Positions 1 through 9,544 of a stretch of DNA of 64,000 nt are shown here, one piece after another (the stretch's first letter is position 1; every line of letters begins with the position of its first letter). The position numbers and the translations under genes were made by a program. Source of the DNA: Montifringilla adamsi (lineage: Eukaryota > Chordata > Aves > Passeriformes > Passeridae). The DNA lies in the NCBI GenBank assembly GCA_017590115.1, contig JAGGNK010008781.1:3701676-3765675 (forward strand), in the 5' to 3' direction. Below the pieces are notes generated by a model that had not been told where the DNA came from, did not search any database, and was given only the letters and a program-made list of their open reading frames with translations.

Positions 1-829
1 AGGCAGACCTTGGACCTCACGCTGCACCTCCCCAGCTGCTCAGGTGGGGAAGCTGTGTGTGTTTATCACACGCTTCATTTCGGGTTCTGCAGCACCACAG
101 CCTGAGAGCACACCTTGCACTGCAGAGAATCCTTTCCAGAACGAGCAGAAAGGAATTCTAAAGCTCTCTCCAAAACGAACAAGGCGGTATGCTCAACATC
201 ATCTGCTTCGATAGCAGCTGGATTTACCCAGGTTTTTCTATTAGTACCATTTCTCACACAGGTTATGACAAAAATAACTGCACATCAGTAAACTGCCAAT
301 CACAGCACGGATAGAAAACTAAGAAAAAAATCCTTAAAATCGTTACATAAAGACAAACTGCAACGAACTTGACCACTTCTGACCGTACAAAACCATCTTC
401 CTCCCTTTGCCTGAAACCCATCACGGACTCAGCCTGTGCTGCACCATCCCTCTGCCCCAGCAAAGGGCATCCCAAAGCACGTCCAGCCCAAACCAGGGCA
501 GCTCTCCGCGTCTCTAGGGAGAGGTTTTTACCCCTGCTGAAAAAGTTAAGATCGTTTTCCTCAATATCTATCAAATCTTCAGTCTTAGGAACGAAACGAT
601 ACCGTAGCCTGGGGAAGTGTTTTCCTTTTATTTCTCCATATTTGCATAGAGCCAAGCTTTGCCTACAACCTCTGAAGCAACCCCGACAGCGCAGAACACC
701 CTCGCAAATATCCGGGGACACAACAACACCGGACAACTCCCAACGACACCGTCCCCTTCCACTTCTCTCCTGCCTCCCAATTAATTCCCCCAACAGCGTC
801 AACGCTCCGTGCCACAACATCCAACACAA
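1..829. other. Upstream flank, no gene recognised
   Basis: About 830 bases to the left of the CpG island. No exon with homology I recognise is visible on either strand, and the short open frames look like chance. In mammals and chicken NAA25 lies head to head with TRAFD1, but I could not find a first exon resembling NAA25 here, so it is either further left or not recognisable. Confidence 0.5.
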
Positions 830-1720
830 CTCCGGGGCATCCGCGGCTGCTCCTCCAGGGATTAATCCATTCCCGGCTCCTCCGCGGCAGCGCAAAAAGC
901 GCGGGCCGGGGTTACCTCGGCTGCGAGCGGCGCCGGCTGCGCTCCCCCCAGGCCGAAGGGGCAGCCCCGGGGCGCGATGAGAGCGCAGAACGCAGCGCGC
1001 AGCCGCGGCCGGGGGCGGGCAACGGCGAACGGGGCGGCGGGGCGGGGCCGCCGCGGGCAGCGGGACCCAGCGGGCACCGGCAGCGCTACCGCCACCGGCA
1101 CCGCCACGGGCGGGGGTGGCAGAGATTGACCTGGCACCGACCTGACCTGACCCGACTCGGGCCGGGCCACCGACACAGATCGGGGCCGGGGCACTAGGGA
1201 TTGGCACCTGTGATCGGCATCGGAGATTGGCAGCCGACACCGGCACCCTCAACCGACCCTCAGCAGGTCGGCAGACCCGACCGATCGCCGCAGGGCCGCG
1301 CTTTCGCTTTCGCCGGTCCCGCCCCCGGTCGCTCGCAGCGCTCTCCCCGCCGAGCGGAGGCGGCAGCGGCCGGGCCCGGTGCCCGGGGCTGTGAGGGGAG
1401 CGGGCACCGCACGGAGCCATGGCCATCGCCGCCGTGCCCGCGGCCGAGTCCCGGCTCTGCGGCAACTGGTAAGGCCGGGCCGGGGTCCGGGGTCCGTGAG
1501 GGCCGGCGTCCGTGAGGGGCCGGCTTCCGTGAGGGCCAGCCCCGGTGAGGGCCGCCCGGGGGTCGGTGAGGGTCGGACTCGGTGTGGACCGTGCCGAGCC
1601 GACCCCGCCGGTACATCGGGGTACAGCTCCTTGGAAGGCGGTGAAATACCGGAGACGACCGTAGGGCCTTTCCGTGAGCGCTGGGGCGTCGCATTTCCCT
1701 TCTGAGTTAGAGGGAACTGA
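830..1720. promoter_or_regulatory. TRAFD1: CpG-island promoter of TRAFD1
   Basis: Very GC-rich, CpG-dense sequence surrounding the TRAFD1 start codon. No TATA box is evident. It contains short tandem arrays: CACCGGCAC-like units near 1070-1110, GACCTGAC units near 1135-1155, and a GTGAGGGCCGGC-like unit repeated between about 1490 and 1590 in the start of intron 1. Islands of this type are the usual promoters of broadly expressed vertebrate genes and are often bidirectional. A divergent partner transcript is not proven here. Confidence 0.8.
1302..1311 (-). promoter_or_regulatory. ISRE core (interferon-stimulated response element)
   Basis: The plus strand reads TTTCGCTTTC, which on the minus strand is GAAAGCGAAA, an exact match to the ISRE/IRF core GAAANNGAAA. 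It lies about 107 bases upstream of the TRAFD1 start codon inside the CpG island. IRF and STAT1-STAT2-IRF9 complexes bind such sites. Mammalian TRAFD1 (FLN29) is known to be induced by interferon, so the position makes sense. Binding itself is inferred. Confidence 0.6.
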
Positions 1721-4632
1721 ATAGAAACCGAAACGTTCGGATGGAAATCCAGGCTCGCTTTTCAGTGAGACCCGCACAAAATACACGATTCCAAGTTTTT
1801 CTTCAGCAGTTCCGTGGCTCAGGAGCAGAAATACGAAGATAGGATCAGTAGGCAGTGTTGTTGTGGAATTTTTTCTTTGATTACTTCTCTCTGCAGATCC
1901 CAGTGGCTGATACGGAGTCACCTCACAAATTTCGTCTCGAATTCAAGCAGCTAAAGAAATTAACTTTTTCTGTAGCTGTTTTTCCCCAAGAGACATCAGA
2001 ATCCCTACAATTTCTTGCAACATCAGCCTGGTTTGTTTGTCTGTGCAGTTCAGTCGCTGCTGTTGGACTTTGTTGCTTTGCCAGGCTTTTGGGTGCCTGG
2101 GATCTGGCAGGGGAGGGAACAGCTGTGGGTTTAGCAAACAAAAGGTTATAAAATTAATGTTGGTGTTTTCAAGGTGGATTTCTTGGAAAGGGCGTGATCC
2201 GTGTAGAAATGATGCTGCCTGTTTGAGGCAGGAGTAAGGACTGAGCTCCAGGTACCTCAGTTCCTTCTGGTATTTTTGTATTTGAGAAAACGAGCATCTT
2301 AGAAATGGGGTGAATTGGGGAATTTTGGGGTAAAATGAGGTGAGTTGGGGAACTTTGGGGTGCAGAGCAGTGTTGTTACTGCTGGGGCTCTGAGCAGCCT
2401 GCTCGGTGGAGGGTGTCCCTATGAGCTTTAAGGTCTCTTCCAACCAAAACCATTCCATGGTTCCATTATCCTGGAACAGGATCTGTCAGGTATAAAAAAG
2501 CACTGTTTGACTGCTTTCCAAAGCAGTGTTTGACTTCTCAGAGCCAAGTTATTTTCAGGAAGAAACTTTTATCTTCTCAGCCTAATTTATTAACTTGATC
2601 CCTGGTGATAACTTGTTTGTGCTGCAAGATTTGCCTTTCACATAAGGAAATAAATCCACCTGGATTTTATCTGAATGCAATGTGACTTTTGGATGTTAAA
2701 TACGTTAATATCCACCTGTGCTGGTACCTTGAAGCCTGGCTGGGTCTTTCTCTACTGACTTTTAAACCATTAATTCATTGAAATCTTCCTTAGCATTATC
2801 TTTTTGTTGTGAACAACTGCTTGGATTTGTTGTCAGTGTGTTTCTGCTCAGTAACCTCAGCGACTTTCTCACAGCAAAAAGGATATTCCTGCAGTCAATT
2901 TCATCATCCATGAAATCCACTGTAGAAGAAATATTGAAATATGCCCCTACTGCAGCGACTCCATCCCAAAGTCTGAGATGAAGAACCACATTGAGTCTGA
3001 GCATGTGCAGGTGAGAGACATCTCTGCTCTGAAGCTGCTCATTTCTGTGGAAATTCATCTCATGAGGTCTCTTTGCTGTAGGTCACCTGCAAGTGTAGGA
3101 TGAAGATGGAAAACAGCCTCCTGAAGGATCATGAGGTTGGTGGATTTTATGTTATTGAACCCTTGGGGGATGCTCCGGTGTTTCACTGATTCCAGAGCCT
3201 TTCTGTCAGCCAGCACCTGGATTCCAGCCTGGAGCTTGTGCATCCTTTATTGAGGGATGCTTTCTGAACTCTCAGCCTCTGGGAGAAGGGATTAGAAGCT
3301 GCCCTAAAGTCCTGGAGCCACTCAGGGCTTCGTATCTAAGGGGTATCTGTGATAATTGGTGATTTTTTTGTCCTTGCCAGTTGAAAAATAGCTATTTAAA
3401 GTATGATTGACTTGACTTTTTTCATTCCTTTTCTGTTTCATGTTTCTGCTGGAGCCATTATGTGACTTTTAATAACTCAATCTGTCCAAACAGACTTTAA
3501 AAATAGCCTGTAAAATAAACTAAAATAGGCCAGAGTGGGATTTTCTGAGTTCTGAATCCCGTTGGCTGCTGTCACAGACAATCTTGTTATAAATGTCATC
3601 CCTTCCCTTCCTGTGGGCTCCTTTAGAGACAGCTCTGGAACTGCCACCTCAGCCTGCTGATTGCTGAGGGAAAAAGGATTTTCGTTGGAAATCTGTCCAG
3701 TTCTAAACCCTGGGAGTAGCTAATCCTGCCTGTGTGTGCGTGGTGCTTTTGGATTATAGAGCAAATGATGATGTTTTATTAGTGCAGGTTGTTCATTAGT
3801 GCAGCATCTGCAAATATCACACATTTTATCTATTTTTAACCCCTTCTGAAGGGGGTTCATTGTGGGTAAAGAACATGTCCAAGCAGTTCTTGTTAAGCAG
3901 TAAATGAGGTGTAAGTCTGTTCCCTAAAAACCAGTGTGGATTTTAGCTGGGCTCATGGAATGCAACTGGATTTTGGGTTGTACCTAAAACACCAAAGAGC
4001 CTGGACAATCTGCCCACCTTGGTGGAACAGACCTGTCCAACATCTTTTCCTGTGGCTCTCCAGGGTCCTTTAGCACATCAAACCACAGTAACATAGCTAT
4101 AAACAGTGTTGTGGTGGGATTTATCCTTAAGTCTGAGGGGAGGGAGAAAGGAAAATCCAGAAAGCTCCACGTGACCCTGGCAGACTTAAAACCATGTCCT
4201 GAGCATCTGAAGAGTTTCAGCTGCCGAGTTCGTGCCTCCAGCACATCCTTGTTACATTCCCACATCGTAGCTTACTCCAGGTCGTTCCTTTGGATGTGGC
4301 TGAGGACACAGCAGAGCTCCAAAGCTGAGAAAACTCCGCGTTCCCATGGGAAGAGTGACCCCGTGTGTTTTCCCAGGCGTCCTCGTGCCCCCTGCGCCCC
4401 GTGCTGTGCCAGTTCTGTGACATCCAGCTGGCCTTCAACAAGCTGCAGGAGCACGAGCTCTACTGCGGGGCCAGGACCGAGCCCTGCGGGCGCTGCGGCC
4501 GCCACGTCCTGCTCCGGGAGCTGCAGGAGCACCCCCGGGTCTGCGGGGCTCGGGAGAGGGCAGCCAAGGGCAGCGGGGCAGCGCCGGCAGCCGGCAGCGA
4601 GGGTGGAGCCACGAGGAGCCCGCGGGGAGCAG
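1419..4632 (+). CDS. TRAFD1: TRAFD1 exons 1-4: N-terminal TRAF-type zinc fingers
   Basis: Exon 1 (1419-1468) encodes 16 residues plus two bases and splits a Cys codon. Exon 2 (2875-3010) supplies the first CxxC...HxxxC finger and a CPYC...HxxxxxH finger. Exon 3 (3082-3135) is only 18 codons and holds the CKC motif; its donor GTTGGT is weak. Exon 4 (4377-4632) holds CQFC...HxxxC and CGRCG...HxxxC fingers, then a low-complexity Gly/Ala/Ser/Arg tail. The spacing of Cys and His matches human TRAFD1 closely, so this is the conserved functional part. The tail of exon 4 is not conserved, and its donor GTACCA at 4633 is only moderate. Confidence 0.88.
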
Positions 4633-7600
4633 GTACCAGGGAGGGGCTTGGGAGGAGCCAGGGCGGGGAAAGAGAGTTAGAGGGGCTGTGGGGCAGAACG
4701 GCAGGGACAGGACCCCTTAAGGGTCACAACTGCAGGGACAGGACCCCTAAAGACAAAACCCCTAAAGACAGAATCTTAAAACACAGAACCCCTAAAGACA
4801 GAATTTTAAGACACAGAAACTTAGGGACACAGCCCCTAAAGACAGAATCTAAAGGGATCAGAACCCCTAAAGACAAAACCCCTAAAGACAGAATCTTAAG
4901 ACAGAAACTTAGGGCCAGAACCCCTAAAGAGAGACTCTTAAGGGCCAGAACCCCTAAAGACAGAACTTGGGAGAGAATCCCTGAAGACAGAACCTTAGGG
5001 ACAGAACCCCTAAGGACAAGAACCTTAAGGGCATTCACAGGAACAGCACAAAGAAATCAAAAGTGAGAAAAAGTGGGCAAAGGAAGAAGAACTGGCTGCT
5101 CATTTGGTAGCTTTGTGATTCCTTTCTGTGCAAATACAGGATAGTGAATGTTCCAGAGGCACCAGGTGGGAATGTTTACCCATGCAATGAGGTGTAAGCC
5201 AGGAGTGCTGAGGTGCCTGGGATAAAAGCCCAGTCGCTTCATTTTTTTTGGTCTCAAAGTACCTGGTTTAAAAATGAAACTGGAGTTGTTTGTTCCCTGT
5301 AATTTGGGCCATGATTTTTCTCCATCCTCCTGGATTTGTTAGAGGTGCCCTTGGCTTTGAGATGCTGAACTGCAGGAGAGCCCTGGGGCTGAGTCTGATG
5401 TCCAGAGGGAGCTGCTGGTGGCAGGTTTGATGTTCTCCCAAATTTACAGTATTTGTCTTTGGAAGGGGATGAGCTCGAGAGACCTGAAATCCTTCATTCC
5501 CAACTTCCTGAAGACTGGAATGATGACCTGGACTATGTGTTGGCTCTCAGCCTGCAAAGTGAGAATAATCCTCACCATAATACTGCAGCTGACGTTCCTA
5601 GGGATTTCTGGGAATACGACTACACCAAAGAGCCTGGACAATCTGCCCATCCTGGTGGAACAGACCTATCCAGCATCTTCTCCTGTGACTCTCCAGGGTC
5701 CTTTAGCACATCAAACCACAGCAACATAGGTATAAACACTGTTGTGGTGGGGTTCATCCTTAAATTTGAGGGGAGGGGAAAAGGAAAATTTGTTTTGGGA
5801 ATGTTAAAAGATTACCTAGGTATTTTAAAAGGTGAAAATCAGTCATTTTGAGACTCCTAAAGCAAAGCAGCAAGTGAAAAAATAAAAGCTTATTAAAAGT
5901 AGTGGGTCTCTAACCTTGGTGTATGGTGGGAGCCCAGGTGGGGAACAAGGTTCCTGTGGAAGTAAAAATGGTGAGAAGGAGGATCTGGGGTGCAGCTTGT
6001 TCTGAGAGGAGAAATGGCACCACAGGGTTTGATGATGCAGCAGACCCCACAGGTGTTTTCACCAGACTCCACAGAGGATGTAACCCTTCCTTCTCTTGCA
6101 GACAAGGAGATGATCATGTTGCCCTGCGAGTTCTGTGAGGAGCTGTGTCCTGCTGAAGATCTCATCCTTCACCAGGTTTGAGAAATCCTTGTGTCTTGGG
6201 GTTTGCAGTGAAGACTTTTCTGTGGCTGTCACTGAGAAGCGTGTGGAAGGGTGTGGGTGACATGGGGAGAACTCTGGCGTTTGGGAACATCTGTCTGGCC
6301 AGGGAAAGTTGTTTTCAGTGCCCCCCTGGCTCATCAGGAAAGGTGATTTTTCCATGTTGTTTGTGTAACAGACAGGGTGTAACCCAGCAAGTGCCTTTGC
6401 CTCGTTCAGTAAGAGAAGTTCTTCTCCAAATCCATGGGAATACAGTGGTCTGCGAGCTGGGGGGTCCAGCAGCCACAGGACTGTCCCTTCATCCCAGCCC
6501 CAAGCTGTCCAGGTGGAAGGAGACATCATGATTCCATGTGAATTCTGTGGCATCCAGCTGGAAGAGGAGATTCTCTTTCATCACCAGGTACTGAACAGGA
6601 CAGGCTCTGGTGGGTCACATCCCATTGTTTGAGGATGGGCCCAGTCCCAGGGGCTCTTGTGGCACATTCCAGGAATTCAGGGAGCTGCCCCTGGCTCAGA
6701 TCTTTCCACACAAAGCTCTGGGATCCACGTGAAGGGTTGTGCTACACTGAGGCTCCTCCTGAAAAGTACTGGATTAATTTGAAAGCTCTTGTAATGAAAC
6801 TAAACAAAAGAGCCTGGAGTTGCACAATCAGAATGTTTGAATCACACAGAAAATGAAGCTGAACCCTGGATGAGTCAGCTGAGGGAAGAGAGGAGCACAA
6901 GGGTAAAACTGGGTGGGAGGGCAAGTAGAGAACAGACTCCAGCCCTGGAGTGGCGTGCCCAGGGAAGAGTCCTCTGGAATCTGCTGCTGCTACAGACAAG
7001 ATGGGAGAATGCTGAGCTCACCCATTCTCTGTGTCATGGTTCATCCACATTCCTAGTCCCAGCAAACTGCTGAAGCTGGGGTTGGGTTGGTGGTTCTGGG
7101 CCTCTCCTCTCCTGGGGGACGGCAAAATCTCTTCTGGGAATGAGATCTGATCAAACTTCAGAGCTTATCACAGAATCCCAGAATGGTTTGGGTTGGAAGG
7201 GATGTTGATGCCCATCCCATCCTACCCCCTGCCATGGGCAGGGACACCTTCCAGTAACCCAGGGTGCTCCAAGCCCAGTCCAACCTGACAGGGGGATGGA
7301 ACTGGATGAGCTTTAAGACCTCTAAACCATTCTGGGATTCCACAATAACAATTCCCTACTCACCTTAACATCCCCAAGTGCTGCTGCTCCGCAGTGTTTT
7401 CCCAGGAATTTTCACCTGAGCGAGCTTCACTTGACCTGCACTGTGTGTTCTGCTGCAGCACCACTGTGACCTGCGCCCTGCCAGCCCCACAGGTGACAAT
7501 CCAGCTCAGGAGCTGCCAGCCCAGCCCCATGGGGACAGACAGGAATCACCAGAGCCGGCTCGGCGACGCATCCGGCACCAAGGTTTGGGTGTTGCCTGAG

Positions 7601-8741
7601 CTCCCCTGAGCTCCCTGGGGAGATGCTGTTACCCTGTTCTCTCTCAAAAATCTTCGTCCTGTGCTCTTGGTCTGGGTTTAGGGAGGGAGGATTAAATCAC
7701 TGGAGCTGTGTCCTTGGGGATTGTGGGGTGGACACTGGGGTCGTTCTTGATGCTGAAGTTACTGTTCCTGTTCAGCTCCACGTCCTGTCCCTGCAGGAGA
7801 CGTTTCTCCTTGGCATGCAGAAGGCTCTGGGAAGCTGGGGCTGTGCCCTGCTGCAGGGACCAGGCTGAGGATGGAGGTGGCCAAGGCTGGGAATGCAGCG
7901 TTGTCCCCTCCAGGGAGAGCCGGTGACGCTCCGGCTGTGCGGGGCAAGCCCGGGAAGGGGAGTGGCAGCGAGGGGACACGGAAGGACAGAGGTGACTCTG
8001 CAGCTGGGACAGCACCCCGGGCAAGACCTGCTCAGCACTTCCAGGCAGAAACCTTCACTTCCAGCTCCTCCAGAGCTTCTCCAGCCCAGCCAAGGTAATG
8101 CCTTTGCCTTCTGGTCCATTCCCCTTCTTATGGTGCAAATCTGGATCCCCTTGGCTTTGCCTGTGGCTGAAAAGGTTTTCAAAGGCTTTCAGATTCACCC
8201 AGTTTCATTTTGCTGGTGCTTATCTGAGTTTCAAACAACAAATTTAGGTTTTTACCTCAAAATAGAACAGACCCACTGGTCACTGGGATAAAATGTAGGT
8301 TAAGGCCTCATTACCTGTCCATGGGAGCACTCTGCTCTCACTGGGCTCTGAACAGGAGCTGGTTCTGCTGCTGAAACATCTGGGCCAGGGTCAGAGGAGA
8401 CTCAAGGGCCTCTCCCTTGACCTTCCCTGTCTCCCTGCTGTGCTGTCCTGTGTGTATCCAGCACGGGTGGCTTTGCCTCCTCTGAAGGTGTCCCTGTCCC
8501 TGTCCCGCAGCTCCAGCATCGCAGGAGGAAGGAGCCTGGGGCTGCTGGACGTTCGCAGCGGCCTCCGGCGCCGGAGCTCCAAGGTGAGGCTGCAGGAACA
8601 GCTCCTGATGCTTTTGCCAGGACAAGGAGCTGCTTTGTACAGCCCTCCCTTATGAGGTCATATTTGAAAACTGCACTTTTCTTTTCCCCCTCCCATAAGG
8701 CAAAAGCCCAGAGCCCAGCAGCCGGACACCCGGAGGAGTGA
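1419..8741 (+). CDS. TRAFD1: TRAFD1, TRAF-type zinc finger domain protein (11 exons seen, one apparently missing)
   Basis: Exons read: 1419-1468, 2875-3010, 3082-3135, 4377-4632, 5450-5729, 6102-6175, 6372-6587, 7459-7582, 7797-8094, 8511-8583, 8700-8741. The start ATG at 1419 has a strong context (GAGCCATGG) and the stop is TGA at 8739-8741. Visible exons give about 534 codons; the human protein is 582 residues. The N terminus has CxxC...HxxxC fingers of TRAF type (NCKKDI, CPYC, CKC, CQFC, CGRCG). The C-terminal half has two further fingers starting PCEFC. In mammals the protein (FLN29) is an interferon-inducible cytosolic brake on TLR and RIG-I-like receptor signalling that interacts with TRAF6 and related adaptors; that role is family knowledge. 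Phases agree at all junctions except 4632 to 5450, where exon 4 ends in phase 1 and the next exon begins in phase 0; joining them directly gives an early stop. A coding exon of length 3n+2 is therefore absent or unrecognised. Sequence after the second C-terminal finger is poorly conserved and GC-rich. Confidence 0.9.
2386..2468 (+). repeat. CR1 LINE 3' end fragment
   Basis: Short remnant in TRAFD1 intron 1 ending with the CR1 signature (GAGCTTTAAGGTCTCTTCC then AACCATTCCATGGTTC). Only the extreme 3' end is present, as is usual for bird CR1 copies. Confidence 0.75.
3989..4157 (+). repeat. Decayed partial duplicate of TRAFD1 exon 5460s plus its intron
   Basis: About 169 bases in intron 3 match 5622-5789 almost base for base, starting at ACACCAAAGAGCCTGGAC and ending near GGAAAA. 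The source covers the last roughly 108 bases of the exon ending at 5729, its splice donor, and about 60 bases of intron. In the copy the donor dinucleotide is destroyed: the source reads ATAGGTATAAA where the copy reads ATAGCTATAAA. The copied coding frame remains open but there is no matching upstream exon part, so it is a non-functional exon relic. Confidence 0.88.
4735..5035 (+). repeat. Minisatellite in TRAFD1 intron 4
   Basis: Tandem array built from the motif CCCCTAAAGACAGAA(T/C)TTAAG with variable units of roughly 15-27 bases, more than ten imperfect copies. It lies where an expected exon is missing. The frame stays open across it, producing an artificial Lys/Arg/Thr/Pro repeat that I do not regard as protein. 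Confidence 0.9.
5450..8741 (+). CDS. TRAFD1: TRAFD1 exons 5-11: acidic segment, two PCEFC fingers, basic tail
   Basis: The exon at 5450-5729 contains the conserved DxDYVLALSLQ-type segment followed by a Ser-rich stretch. Exon 6102-6175 encodes MLPCEFCEEL with a later His, and exon 6372-6587 completes that finger and begins the second (MIPCEFCGIQLEEE...HHQ). Exon 7459-7582 ends in a basic ARRRIRHQ motif also found in human TRAFD1. Exons 7797-8094 and 8511-8583 are GC-rich and barely alignable. The last exon (8700-8741) is 13 codons ending in Glu-Glu and a TGA stop, resembling the human AKAKP...EEE tail. All acceptors and donors from 5729 onward are canonical and in phase. Confidence 0.85.
7169..7342. 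repeat. Two CR1 3' ends in inverted orientation
   Basis: From 7169 the sequence begins like an antisense CR1 end (CAGAATCCCAGAATGGTTTGG, GGGCAGGGACACCTTCCA). From about 7292 it switches to a sense CR1 terminus (GAGCTTTAAGACCTCTAAA, CCATTCTGGGATTCC). The two halves face each other tail-out. Confidence 0.75.
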
Positions 8742-9195
8742 GCCAGTGCTTGTGGAAAACGTGGAGCACCCGGCCCTGCCCCCGGGCTCTGCCAGACCCC
8801 TTGGTCCAAGCGCAAGCAAATTCTGACACTGAGCTTCAATTTTTAGGCAGTGACCGTTTTCTAAATCTCTTTTTAATCTGTGAGAGCAAACTGCAGGTTT
8901 TTATGTCTCTGATCACCTCAAGCACCACCCCCAAGGCATCAAATTGAGTCTCACCTTGGGCCCCACCTGAGTTCTGTGTCCGTGTGGGCTCCTTGTGCTA
9001 CCCCAAGTTCTGGGTGCGTCCTGCCCTGGAATGTTCATGGACAGCTGGTGACACCAAGAGGGAGCAGTCAGTGCTCCAGACCTGTCCCACACAGAGCAGG
9101 CTTGAGGGGTTGGGGCTCCAAGGCTTCTCAGTGCTGCATTTTCAAGTTTAAAGCTTTTTAAGTTTCTTGGAATAAAATTTCTCTGATGCTGTCCC
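8742..9195 (+). other. TRAFD1: TRAFD1 3' UTR
   Basis: Non-coding sequence between the TGA at 8739-8741 and the first good poly(A) signal AATAAA at 9171-9176. Cleavage is expected 10-30 bases further on. A second AATAAA occurs at about 9502 and could give a longer transcript. Confidence 0.65.
9171..9176 (+). terminator. TRAFD1: Poly(A) signal of TRAFD1
   Basis: Canonical AATAAA on the plus strand about 430 bases after the stop codon, followed by a GT-rich stretch (TGATGCTGTCC...GTTGTG), the usual downstream element. Confidence 0.7.
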
Positions 9196-9538
9196 AAACA
9201 GTTGTGCAGTGCCATCTGTCCCCTGGGGTGACACAGGAGCACAGCCCCTGGCTGAGGATCCATTGCCCCTGTTATTCCCTGCCCTGGGTTCTGTTACTGT
9301 TGGACTCCCTGGGGCTTTGGGAAGTGGAGCAGATCCTGGGTAACACCTGTGAGCATCAGCCTAATTAAGGAGGTGCAGCAGATGGCACTGGCAGGGCTAA
9401 TTAGCCACCCCTGGGGCAGGGTCATTACCCAGGCCTTGTCTCAGGTGCCAGCTCCATCCCACTGGAACAGCCCAACAAAAGCTGGAGGGAACTCCCTCCT
9501 AAAATAAAGACATTTTACAGATGCTCCCACCAAATGTG
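9196..9538. other. Short intergenic gap between convergent genes
   Basis: About 340 bases between the probable ends of TRAFD1 and HECTD4. No coding exon seen. Contains a further plus-strand AATAAA near 9502, close to the minus-strand AATAAA at 9544-9539. Confidence 0.5.
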
Positions 9539-9544
9539 TTTATT
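9539..9544 (-). terminator. HECTD4: Candidate poly(A) signal of HECTD4
   Basis: TTTATT on the plus strand gives AATAAA on the minus strand. It is about 2.9 kb past the HECTD4 stop codon, consistent with a long 3' UTR. Confidence 0.45.

Noticed and set aside
263..1921. A 552-codon open frame on the minus strand
   Set aside because: It spans the CpG island and a TRAFD1 exon on the other strand, has Arg/Pro/Ala-rich low-complexity composition, and shows no domain. GC-rich sequence lacks stop codons by chance.
4735..5035. CRISPR-like regular repeats
   Set aside because: The units are contiguous and irregular with no unique spacers, in a vertebrate intron. It is a minisatellite.
4365..5066. Open frame running from TRAFD1 exon 4 into the minisatellite
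   Set aside because: The Lys/Arg/Thr/Pro repeats are translation of the tandem array past a splice donor. No homology and no acceptor arrangement supports it.
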